Assembly (NCBI GenBank): GCA_029582165.1
Contig: CM055872.1
Location: 34,061,261 to 34,125,260 of the forward strand
Origin: Portulaca oleracea
Lineage: Eukaryota > Streptophyta > Magnoliopsida > Caryophyllales > Portulacaceae
Direction of reading: 5' to 3'
DNA: 64,000 nt
Within the stretch, counting starts at the first letter, position 1, and each line of letters opens with the position of its first letter. Below, piece by piece: positions 21,040 to 31,037 of the stretch. The notes under the pieces are model-generated. The model did no database searches and was not told the origin of the DNA. It saw only the letters and a list, made by a program, of their open reading frames with translations. The position numbers and the translations under genes are program-made.

Positions 21040-21560
21040 CAGAACCAGACTAACCTTTTTGGACGCATCGCCGATGCAACCCTCTTCCTTTTGCTGGCTG
21101 CCGGCTTCAGCCTAGCGCCACATGCGTCATCCCCCGGCATGCACCGCCCTGCTACGCGTCCTTGCCCTCGTGTTGTTCTCGAGTGAAACCTCCATCGATA
21201 TCACAATGACTTTGCATTCCTTGGCCGCATCAACGGCCGAAACGGAGGCAGCTTGGCCCACCCCAGCTGACATGTTGCTTGTCTTTGCGCCAACAACATC
21301 TACCCCTGTGGTATTCTTAACAATTGGCATCCCCTCGTTGACACCCCCTCATCGGTTGGGTGTGTAACGACATCATCGCATGCGATGACCTCTTGAGCGT
21401 CCACCCTGACATCCACCCCACACCCCCTCGCATCCTGACCAGCACAAACCATTTCTCTCTCTCCTTGTGGTTGCTTGTTGCTGATGTAAGTTCGACGACC
21501 GTCGAGAATTATCTTTCAATAGTCTCCGACGAGCTCGAAGACAAGTCTGATTTTGCAAAA
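21040..21560 (-). pseudogene. Probable upstream exon of the 19502-20068 gene relic
   Basis: On the minus strand one frame reads GVDVRVDAQEVIACDDVVTH and continues TDEGVST. After a one-base shift near 21330 it continues MPIVKNTTGVDVV... to RARTRSRAVHAGG. A further frame near 21100-21040 reads KPAASKRKRVASAMRPKRL, a basic, nuclear-signal-like stretch. Order and strand fit an N-terminal region preceding the domain at 20068-19502. At least two frame breaks are needed. This is inference from composition and context. Confidence 0.3.
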
Positions 21561-21862
21561 AAAAAAAAAAAAAAAAACCCTAGAATTCCAGCTGGTGCAG
21601 CAACCTTCCTGATTTCTCTCTCCAAATCAATGGTGTCGTTGTTCTGTGTATGCACTCAAGTGTATTTTGGAAACAAATTGAAACTAGGGCTATACAATCC
21701 CGTAACACACGCAAGCATCTTTCATCGATTATATAGCAATAATCCGTATTTTCAAATTAGATGGTAATAATCCCTACTTTTGCAAATTGGATGGCAATAA
21801 TCCCTACTTTCAATTTAGATTCTGGTGGTAAAAAAAAAAAAAAATTGTATTGTAGTGGGATG
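21561..21862. other. Poly-A tract and AT-rich spacer
   Basis: A run of about 20 A near 21557-21577, then spacer with a short repeated phrase (GGCAATAATCC, ACTTTCAAATTAG) at 21735-21820. No gene is visible. Confidence 0.5.
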
Positions 21863-21892
21863 CCACCGAGTCAAGTGGCGGTGACTCGGTGG
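21863..21892. other. Perfect 11-bp stem hairpin
   Basis: CCACCGAGTCA, loop AGTGGCGG, TGACTCGGTGG: an 11-bp perfect stem with an 8-nt loop. It is followed by a second, weaker dyad at about 22034-22080 (GACGTCGCCAG and CTGGCGTC). A 29-bp direct repeat with AGAATACGATATCAATT lies between them, near 21989-22040. Confidence 0.75.
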
Positions 21893-22080
21893 TTTGCAGA
21901 CGTGTACCGGCGAGAATGTGTTTGATCAAGAACTTGGAATAATCAATTATGAAATGGGATCACCAAAATACAAAAGATATGTCAATGGGACTATTAGAAT
22001 ACGATATCAATTTAAATAGGACTACTAGAATACGATATCAATTGACCAGACGTCGCCAGCAAATCACCCCATCGCCACTG

Positions 22081-23484
22081 GCGTCATTGGAATCTGATTT
22101 TATTTCTTTTTGAACCACAAAATCCAAAATGAGAGTAAAATTATTATTATACAAGGGATGAAAGTAGCTATTATCAAAATCCAATTTTCCCAAATGATGA
22201 AAAGTAGCACTGTTGGTACTTGGTACTCCACGCCAATCACAAGTCACAATACATATCATCATATCGTGCTCCTTCCCATTTCACCGCCATTAATCTGTCT
22301 CGCTAACTCCCTCCCTCTTCAAGTGCTTTTTTCCTTTGTAAAATTTCTTTTGGAGGAAGACAAATCAGATTTTCATTTCTCAGAATTTTTCTCTTCTTCT
22401 TCACTCTCTCTCTCTTGCAATTGCTGGAGCTCAACAAATTTCAAACACGAGCCATTACTGTCCATACTCCATAGATAAGTTTTGCAGCAGGTGAAAAGAC
22501 GGTGGAAGCAGATCGCAATTATGCCGGCGTTTTAATTTCTTCTTTCAAGCTTCTCAACTATTTCTCTAATCTTCACATTTCAAATATATTTGGTAGTTTC
22601 AGTTGTATGTTACGAATTTCGATTTTAGTAAATTTAGAATTGCATTTCTGATTAGTTTTAGAATTAGACACCATGTTGATTTGGGTTGGTGATTTTGAAT
22701 TGGAATTTTCTTATTTACCCACTTCAAGCTACGATTTATGAATGTGTGGTTTGAGCATTAAGCTTTGTTCTACCCCCACTTTCTAGTTTTTCTTTCTGTT
22801 TATTTTGTGCCCAAAATATAGGTTATCAGAGAAATAGGATGGAATCTGTTTGAATAGAAGCGGCTAACGAAGGTGGAAGTCTTGATTTGTGGTGGAAGGG
22901 AGAAAATGAGAGATGGTAAAGTAGGCCTATTGGAAGGTTGACAGAGATGGAGTTTCGATCAACAAAAAATAAAAAAAAAAAAGAGCAAAAAGCCATCTAA
23001 ACAAATTAGTAGATGATGGTTCTGTCAAGATGGAGTCTCAAGGGAGCATGTTCAAGGAAGGGAAGGAGAAAGGTAGAAACAGGGGAGAGAAGCTGGTGGA
23101 GCAATTTCTTTGGAGGAAGATGAGATTAAAGATGGAGATGGGAAGGGGCGTAACAAAAGAGGTTATAGAGAATCAGAGATGGAGATGGGAAGTTATAGAG
23201 ATGGAGTTTCAAAGAGGAAGATGCCACGGGAAATTACTGCGAAAATTAAAGGAAGGAAATTAGAGGCACACAGGAGTAGAAGACACCTGTGTTTGATCGT
23301 CACTCATCAAGCAAGCAGCCGACCATCTGATGGAAAATTAATGGGGAAAGGGAATACTGAATTAAGGAGGAACACAGAAGGAGAAGACACCTATGTCGAC
23401 TCATCAATCAAGCAAGCAGCCAAGCAGCCTGGCTTCACAATGACAACAAAATGTTGGCTGAAACTGTCCTTTTTATTATAGGTA
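22081..23484. other. Unassigned, UTR-like and GA-rich region ending in a Helitron-like 5' tip
   Basis: 22250-22500 is pyrimidine-rich and looks like a plant 5' UTR, but no convincing ORF follows. 22880-23260 is GA-rich with repeats of GAGATGGAG, and open frames there are low complexity. Two diverged copies of a unit (GAAGACACC, CATCAAGCAAGCAGCC) lie at about 23265-23335 and 23370-23430. The last 55 bp (GCTTCACAATGACAAC ... CCTTTTTATTATAGGTA) match the 5' tip region of the Helitron at 25470-25524 in the same orientation, so this block may itself be a decayed Helitron carrying captured sequence. Confidence 0.35.
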
Positions 23485-25524
23485 CTAGTTAAGCTGCCCG
23501 TGCTTTGCACGGGAGTAGTAATACAATATCAAATGCACGAGTATTGCCGCCTTATTATTTAGTTGGGTTAAACCTAACTAATTTAACCTAACTTAATTAA
23601 AATTAATTTATTTTTATCTAAACTAACTTAACCCAACTCCCTAAAAAATATACAAATCAAAAATAATTTATTAAATAAAAAAAAATTCAAATAATATTAT
23701 TTTAATATCAAATTAATCTACTTTTTTCAACATCTATAACTTTTTCATTTATGTTCTCGAAAATATTTAAATTTTATTAATAAAATATTTTCACCTAATA
23801 ACTAACTTAGCTCAAATATATCTATCATTTCCTATCCTATCCTAATTTATTCTAACTTAACTTGAACATACCCTGACAAAAAAACAGTGTCATATATGAT
23901 AAAGAAGAAATTTTGGTGGACTCTAATGGAAATCATCTATTGTTGATTACTTCATGAAAAATAAGTAAAGAAGATTCAATTAGACATCTTACTGTAATAT
24001 CGTACAATATAAATTAAAAAATAATTTTTTTAACTATTCAAATCATACATTTATTTATGAAGGGGTTAGATATAACAACCTTATTTTTGTCTAAAATAAA
24101 AGTTAAAATTTTATATTATTGTGAAAAGGTCAAATGTAATAATCTTAATTTGAAATTGTTGTTGACGTGACAAATGTACCTCTTCTCTTTGCAGATATTA
24201 CATGCATTCCCATATGTCAAACTTCATTTTTTCATGCATTATTCCATATCTCCATTAAGCTTAAGCCTCATAACTATAAAATTAATCCGTTTGTTATATA
24301 TGGCTTTGTATGCATGCGCATGTAACACAATACTAAAGTGAGACATATGAAAGCAAGCAACCAATTGCAAACACACAACACAACAATTGAGGGTAAATTA
24401 GTAACTAACAGTGTGAACATAAATATAGAACAAGAGGAAGGAAAGCACGCACCCAAAGCAAGCTCTTGATGAACAAAAACAAAAACTCTGATTCCCTTTA
24501 AATTTCATGGGTATCTTGGGGTAAAGTAATTAATTACCAGTAGTTATCGAATGTTACTGAAAGTTAACGAAAGTTACCAAAAAAATTAACATTTTCACTT
24601 TAAATATTTTAGATTTTTTTACCAAAATTAACATTTTCACTTTTAAAAAAATATTACCGAAATTTACCAAAAAAATTAACATTTTCACTTTAGAAAAAAG
24701 TTAACGAAATTTACCAAAAAAAAATTAATATCCGAAAGTTACCAAAAGTTACCAAAATTTAACATTTACCATACCAACAACTTACATACCAAATGTACAG
24801 TCTTATATTGCTTCAACTCAGGTTATATGAAAAACTACAAATAATAATACAATATCATGGTAATTTGTATATAGTATTATATTTATTTTTCAAATACGAT
24901 GTACAATAATTTAGTTTCATACTATATAAAATCCTTTTAAGATTTTCGTATGTGAAAAATGTAACGTTTTCATTGTACAAATATTATAATTATATCAAAA
25001 TATATTCACATAAAACTAAACAAAAATTTATTGTCAAAGAACATATGACCTGTACGTATTTACTTGAATTCGAAATATATGCGATCATATTTACCTAAAC
25101 CCGAAATATACCAGAGTCATGTTTTTATATAGAAATTTACCCAAATCAATATACATCTGACTCGTATTTACCCTCAAAAGAATTTTTTACTATCAAAGAA
25201 TATTTGACCCGTATTTAGCTGAATTTGAAATACACCCGAGTCACAATTTTAGAGTGAAGTTTACCTAAAATCAAAATATACCCGACATGTGTTTACCTTA
25301 ACCAAATATACATTCGACCTATATTGGGTAATTATTGTACTCGAGGGTAAAAGAGTAAATTCGTGTGTGAATAAATCTAAAGGTAAGTTGCTGATTAATT
25401 ATTATATTCAAGGGCGAAATAATAAATTCACGTGTGAACACAAGCAAGCAAGCAAGTAAGCAAGCAAGCAGACTAAGCTTCACAACAACAACAATGAAAC
25501 TCTCCTTTTTATAATAGTTAAGGA
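23485..25524 (-). mobile_element. Non-autonomous Helitron (2.04 kb)
   Basis: Read on the minus strand the element starts A|TCCTTAACTATTATAAAAAG and ends with a hairpin (CCCGTGC-AAA-GCACGGG, plus 23497-23513), then CAGCTTAACTAG|T. TC at the 5' end, a 3' hairpin followed within about 10 nt by CTAG, and an A/T target are the Helitron hallmarks, and no target duplication is present. The interior is AT-rich and encodes no Rep-helicase. It would depend on an autonomous partner for rolling-circle transposition. Confidence 0.88.
24540..25330. repeat. AT-rich subrepeats inside the Helitron
   Basis: 24545-24780 repeats ACCAAAAAAATTAACATTTT with GAAAGTTACC words. 25040-25330 repeats TTTACCTAAACCCGAAATAT words at roughly 65-bp spacing. 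Neither is coding. Confidence 0.65.
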
Positions 25525-25780
25525 TAGAAAAGTTAAAATTAAAATCAGAGAAGTAGAACCTCTAGATATACTACCCTCCGTTTCTTTATCTCCCCTCCTC
25601 TTTAAAGGATTTGTTGAATTCTTCGGTAAAAAGTAGTTGTATAAAAACTAAATTTTGGTAGATTTTGGTAAATTTTGATATGTTTTATCAAATTTATTTT
25701 AATATATCGAAATTAAATTTTTTTATGTTTTTAGTTCTGATAAATTCTAAAAAGTTTTGGTAAATTTTAATAAAAACTTA

Positions 25781-25994
25781 CCCCCTTCGTCCCAAATTAA
25801 TTGATACTTTGACTAAATTTTGATCATTAATTATTTACAAATTATAATGAGTTATCATTTGAAATTACCTCCATTTTAATTTTTAGTAAAGTATCTTTCT
25901 AATAATGGTAATTTCATATTGTGACTCATTGTTATTTGTGTGTAATTAACGGTTAACATTTTGTCAAAGTGTCAATTAATTGGGACCAAGGGAG
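25781..25994. mobile_element. Stowaway-type MITE (Tc1/mariner), 214 bp
   Basis: The ends are CCCCCTTCGTCCCAAATTAA and, inverted, CTCCCTTGGTCCCAATTAAT, matching the Stowaway consensus CTCCCTCCGTCCC. TA duplications lie at 25779-25780 and 25995-25996. No coding capacity. Confidence 0.92.
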
Positions 25995-26078
25995 TATTTT
26001 TTTTTAAATCTTGATAAGTTTTGATAAATTTGGGTAAAAACTTACCTTATGCAAATTATCCCATTATTTGATTTGTAA

Positions 26079-26479
26079 GAGCATCTGCAATAGTGAGTTT
26101 TAATTTGACTCACTGCTAACGCGGCATAAAACGAGAATGGAATGATGTCGTGTAGAACATTTCATTTGTGAGAATGAGACTCATCTTGCAAGAATCTCGC
26201 TTTCAATCTCGCGAGACGAGTTTTAAAGCGAGTTTAGAATATTAATATTTTAATCATATTTTTTTCTCTCTCCTCCACTTCATTTTTTATCAATATAACC
26301 AAATTAATTATATTCTTAAGTGGGACTCATTTACTTTTTTTAATTAATATGAGTCAAAACCCATTCCCACCATTGGAAAGCTAGCTAAATAAAAGGTTAA
26401 ATTTTGACTCTCTTTATATGGGTCCACAGATTCCACATCATACAATTAGTCAAACTCAAACTCACCATTGCGGGTGCTC
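26079..26479. mobile_element. PIF/Harbinger-type (Tourist-like) MITE, 401 bp
   Basis: The ends are GAGCATCTGCAATAGTGAG and, inverted, GAGCACCCGCAATGGTGAG, with a TAA duplication at 26076-26078 and 26480-26482. A TWA duplication is typical of PIF/Harbinger. Non-coding. Confidence 0.88.
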
Positions 26480-26482
26480 TAA

Positions 26483-27559
26483 GTCTCTCTCTTTCGTAAC
26501 TCTCACACATCCCCCCATTCTTGTATTCATACTCATACAGTCATACTCATCTCCTGGTACTCATCCCTTCCCTCTGCTAGAAGTGTAGGATATTAATCGA
26601 TGTCAATTACTTTCCTAAATTAGATTCTCCTTTCTTCTTATATTTCTCTCTGTTATTTCGAGAATGTGATAGGCCTTGAAGCACCGAAATCAGTATCCTC
26701 CATGAAGACAGGGATGGCTGAAGGGAAAGATTTGAAGAAACGAAAACGATTTTAAGGTTATATTTCAATTTCATGAATAAAAATAATTACCTGATGAATC
26801 TTGGAAATGGATTATTGTCGATGAATGTATGGTGGAAGCTGGTGTTTGAAGCAGATTTGAAGGTAGTGAATGGTTGAAACAGGGGAATGTAAGGCATGGA
26901 AGGGGCCAAGCTAAAGAACAGTAATTGTTTTGAAACAGGGAGAAATAGGTGAAAGGACTGCTTGAAACAGGGGGAAAGAGGAGAAAACATGATTTTGTGG
27001 GGCAAAACGTGGAGCTGGTAACCCTCAGACAGAGAGAAAAAAAACTAGAAAAAAAGAGGTTAAGAGGCATTGGTAACGGTCAGGCAGAGAGAGAGAGAGA
27101 GGGGAAAAAAAGAGGTTAAGAGGCATTTGTAACTGTAATTAAGGGGGAGTGAATAGGAGTGGCCGATTGGGGGAGGGAACCTCAATGAGGGATTCACATT
27201 CTAAAATTTATTAAAGTAAGATGTTACAATTCGAATGTATGAGGTGATGCTGTTAGAAGCTTGAATGGAGACTCATTAGAGTGATGCATGAGTGGATGTG
27301 GCGTCTAAGACCCAAATTTATGTAAATGCACCATTCTAAGTATAGCAAGTCCGATATTCCATGAGTTAAATATTTGGGTTAAACCTAAACCGTCGCTTGT
27401 AGTGCTCCTACGCTGATAAATGGCAAAGGAGTAGCCTGATATATGCAATGTTTTATGGCAAAGGGTAAATGATTAAAAAGATGTAAAATTAAATTTTATT
27501 TTCATTCCAAAAAGTTAAAACACGATAATCTTTTTTTTTCAAGTTTTACCTTTTAAAAA
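26483..27559. other. Unassigned low-complexity region
   Basis: CT-rich then GA-rich sequence. A short duplication of AAAAAAGAGGTTAAGAGGCAT occurs near 27050 and 27105, the two copies separated by a GAGAGA run. The 99-codon minus-strand frame at 26771-27070 is compositionally biased and I do not accept it as a gene. I see nothing else. Confidence 0.4.
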
Positions 27560-28120
27560 AAAAAAGTTTTCAGATGCTAATATACTAAACTTTTGAGGTA
27601 TTGGACAATAATGCACTAAACTTTGACCTTGGAAAATAATACACTGTACTTTGGGGGGTGTTTAACAATAATGAACTCAAAATGATTTCGACAGTGGTTG
27701 ACCTGGTGGCAATTCTACGTAGCAGGGGGGAGAAGAATTGGTCTAAAAATATTTCAATTTATGACATGATAGCTATTCAGACATGAACAAAGAAAATAAA
27801 CTTTGAAAAGAGGAAAAAACATAAAATCACATTTGTTTAAACATATTTCTGCTAAGAGATTGTTGTTGTAGTTGTATAAAATCACCTTTGTTTGTGTAAA
27901 TTAGCCGACTTGCCACAAAATTTAGATATTATTTAGCATATTCATCTTCTAGGTTTGCCACGTAAGATTCCCACCAAGTCAGTCACCGTCGAAATTGTTT
28001 CGAGTGCATTATTGTCCAACACCCCTCACAGTTCAATGCATTATTGTCCAAGGTCAAAGTTCAGTGTATTATTGTCTAATACCCAAAAAGTCCAATATAT
28101 TAGCGTCCAAAAATCCTTAA
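27560..28120. mobile_element. Mutator-like MITE with long composite inverted repeats
   Basis: About 190 bp at each end are inverted copies of each other: TTGGACAATAATGCACTAAA and ACTTTGACCTTGGA on the left match the complement of 28000-28110. The outermost shared word is GACGCTAATATA (GATGCTAATATA on the left). Flanking A-rich sequence hides the exact target duplication; TTAAAAAAA on both sides is a candidate 9-mer. Each arm is built from three related words of about 35 bp. Confidence 0.72.
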
Positions 28121-28639
28121 AAAAACACTTTCCAGTGTAGTCGCCAAAATTCTATGGACGTCCCATGTGTAACCGATCATCGACCTCACGAGGCTTCCCC
28201 CTTGAGCAGAACAGGCCGCAGCGATCCCGCCGCCTTTTTGTTTGTTTTTCTCTGCTTTGTTTTCAAGTTGGAATTTTCGGGACTTTGTTGTTTTCAAGCG
28301 TCGTCCATCAAATATTTTCAAAGTGCTCCTAGACGGCGCTTGACTGTGATGTAATGGATGAGGTTTGATGATTTGGCTTTGTTGATGGCCTCGCGACCAT
28401 CAGGAATTTTTATGGGTTTTTGGTGGTTTTATGGGTTTTTGGGTTTGTTTTGGCTTTTGTACAGGTTAGGCTTTTGCATGGTCTTTTCCCTGGTTCTTTC
28501 ATGGGGTTTTGGCTTTAAAACTTATAGGCATATCTTGGCTTTCCTGATGCTGATTTCTCCTATTCCTAAAAATAAAGAATTCAAGAAAATATTATAAAAG
28601 TACATCAAAATATATATTAAAATAAATAAAAAAATCTCG
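28121..28639. other. Unassigned spacer
   Basis: No supported gene. 28370-28520 is rich in GGGTTTTTGG words, and 28600-28640 ends in CGGTGTCTACA, similar to an LTR end, just where the decayed gag begins on the other strand. Confidence 0.35.
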
Positions 28640-29527
28640 GTGTCTACAAATAGTCTCATTGATTTGAGAAAGCTCACTATGCTATCTCTCATAGTAATTA
28701 AAGAAGGGTTCATCATCTTTTTTCTTTAAGGTCGTCAAGTCATCGACCGTGGCATGTTTCTTTCAGATGTGACTATAATGATTCATTAAGGCTTTAAACA
28801 AGTCCTTTCAATCAACCTTTACTTGGGGTTGTAGAGCATGGTACCAATCCTTCACTTCTTCGTGTAGCGTGGACAGCAAAATAGTCGAATATAGGCTAAT
28901 GTCAATCTTATTCAATAGTGCTAGCCTCGTGAAATTTTCGATATGGCGGGTTGGATTATTAGAAAGCTTAAACTTGATTTATGGCACCTCAACCTTGTTA
29001 GTCATCTTCATTATAGGGTGCATTGGTATAGGCACTTTTATGTACTAGTCAGCGAACGTTGGGATAGTGCTCATTATCTTGGATATGTTTTCCACCTTCT
29101 CTTGGTTTGCTTTAATGGGAAGGTCTTCCATTTGATTAAAATATTGATCATCATGGGTTAGTCGTTTCTTGCTACCGCCGGTGCAATGATTGACATGAAG
29201 AATGGAAAACTCTCTCTCCACATCGAAGATGAGACGATCAAATTCAATTTGCAAGGACCCATGGCCGCCCTCGCTACTAAAGAAGCATGTTATCGGGTAT
29301 ATATTATTTAGGAGGTCGTTGATGAGTTCATGGCGAAGTCCCCCCTCATTCATGGGCTTCTCGAGGATTCTCTCGGGGCGTGCATATTGGAGACATTTCA
29401 CTTTGATCTTGTCGATGATGAGCCTAATTAGATGGAGACATTTGCGTTTGATGACTTGGAGAGTGAGGATAACTAATACAAGATTCTCTTGGATAATGCG
29501 CACATTGGAGATGGATTGTTTAGGCAT
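28640..29527 (-). pseudogene. Decayed Tat/Ogre-like gag
   Basis: On the minus strand one open stretch (29527 to 29045) ends in STIPTFAD. The frame beyond it reads KVEVP*IKFKLSNNPTRHIE, then ISLYSTILLSTLHEEVKDWY, then DDLTTLKKKDDEPFFNYYER. These align with Gag of element D (KVEVPGIRFKPSENP, DDLTSMKQRDDESFLSYYER). Several in-frame stops are present, so it is dead. It is a remnant of another D-like element in inverse orientation, cut off at 28640. Confidence 0.75.
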
Positions 29528-29599
29528 ACCAAGGAAATTTCAAATGAGGAAGTGTGACACTCAAAGGAGAAACAACCATCACTGGTTCTTCCTCTAAAG

Positions 29600-30880
29600 C
29601 TAAGGTACACATTTGTTCGTCCTAATGAGTCATACCCCGTCATAGTCAATGCGAGCCTTGATGAGACACAACCCCAAAAACTTCATTTTGTACTTTGAAG
29701 GTATAAAAGTGTCATCGGCTACACAATTGATGATTTGACTAGGCTTTCCCCTCATATAAGCATGCATCCCATTGATTAGGAAGAGGGACATAAACCTTCT
29801 AAGCAGCCGTAAAGAAGGTTGACTCCCCACATGCAAGATGTCGTAAGGAAAGAGGTTTTAAAACTACTTGAAGTAGGTATAATCTATCACATGGTAAACA
29901 ACGATTGGGTTAGCCCGGTACAAGTGGTACCTAGAAAGGGAGGTATGACAGTCATTGTAAATGAAATGAATGAACTAGTTTCAACTAAGACGGTCACCGG
30001 GTGAAGAATGTGTATTGATTACTGAAATTTAGACGAAGCCAACCGAAAGGATCACTTCCCCTCTCCCCCCGGTTCATAGACCAGATGTTGAAGAGATTAA
30101 CCGGGCATGCATTCTATTGTTATTTGGATGGATTTTTGAGTTTTTTCCAATTCCTGATCCACCCAAATAACCAGGACAAGAAGACCTTCACTTGTCTCGA
30201 TGGTATCTTTGCATCCCGTAGAATGCCCTTTGGGCTATGCAATTCCCTCGACACCTTCCAAAGGTGCATGGCAACCATTTTTTCTAATTTCTTGGAAAAG
30301 ACCAGTGAAGTGTTCATGGATGACTTTTCCATCATAGGGAGTACCTTCGATTGTTGCTTGAAAAACCTTGAATGGGTACTCTCAAGGTGTGAAGAAGTTA
30401 ACCACATTTTTAATTGGGAGAAATGCCATTTTAAGGTGGAAGGGGTGGTCTTGAGGCATGTAATATCCCATCGGGGTATTGAAGTTGACAAAGCCAAAAT
30501 TGAGGAGATCCAAAAGCTCCCTCCACCTATTTTGGTGAAGGGGTGGAGAAGTTTCTTATGGAAAGCAACTTTTTAGTGTTTCATTAAGGACTTATCCCGA
30601 ATTGCAAAGCCTCTAACCGAGCTTTTGTCCTTCGATACTCCCTTTCTGTTTATTGATGAATGTGTTTGAGCCTTTGATAGGATCAAGGAGGCGCTCACTT
30701 ATGCCTTGATTTTGTAAGCACCCGACGGGTTTCTCCCGTTAGAGGTAATGTGTGATACAAGCGACGTGGATATTGGTGCGGTTTCGGACCAACGAAAGAC
30801 TGCAAACCGTACACCATCTACTATGCGAGCAAAGTGCTTGTTTTCAATCCTGAACTTAGGTTTTAGCATCGAATATTAGT
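29600..30880 (+). pseudogene. Decayed Athila-type pol (protease end, RT, RNase H start)
   Basis: The plus strand reads GYTIDDLTRLSPHISMHPI, VVRKEVLKLLEVGIIY, WVSPVQVVPRKGGM, RMCIDY*NLDEANRKDHFP, CYLDGFLSFFQFLIHPNN, RRMPFGLCNSLDTFQRCM, VFMDDFSIIGSTFD and LNWEKCHF-like NHIFNWEKCHF. This is the full RT core with both aspartate motifs (YLDG and FMDDFS), then the RNase H start EVMCDTSDVDIGAV. At least six stops and two shifts interrupt it. It matches pol of element A (43510-44700) but is older. The opposite orientation to the gag next to it means this block is itself rearranged. Confidence 0.85.
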
Positions 30881-30944
30881 CTAAAAGAAGATTGCTCCTT
30901 GCGAATACGACAATACAACTTGGCTATGCTGCAGCCAAACAAAA

Positions 30945-30962
30945 TGGTGTCGTTGCCAGGGA
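30945..30962 (+). other. Relic of tRNA-Asp-type primer site
   Basis: TGGTGTCGTTGCCAGGGA is a mutated version of the element A primer site (TGGCGCCGTTGCCGGGGA). No LTR end is recognisable just upstream, so it is a displaced fragment of another Athila-type element. Confidence 0.5.
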
Positions 30963-31037
30963 AAAGTTCAGAAATATGAGCAAAATGGAGAGTTAGAGAA
31001 ATTTTGAGTTTGAGTGGTTTGATGGGAGCTAAGATGA

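Noticed and set aside
22110..23481. Frames at 22110-22478, 23030-23263 and 23110-23481 as a host gene
   Set aside because: Pyrimidine- or GA-rich low-complexity translations with overlapping alternatives; no domain or splice-supported model.
26771..27070. 99-residue minus-strand frame
   Set aside because: Compositionally biased (S, F, P, T), in low-complexity DNA with an internal duplication and no recognisable motif.
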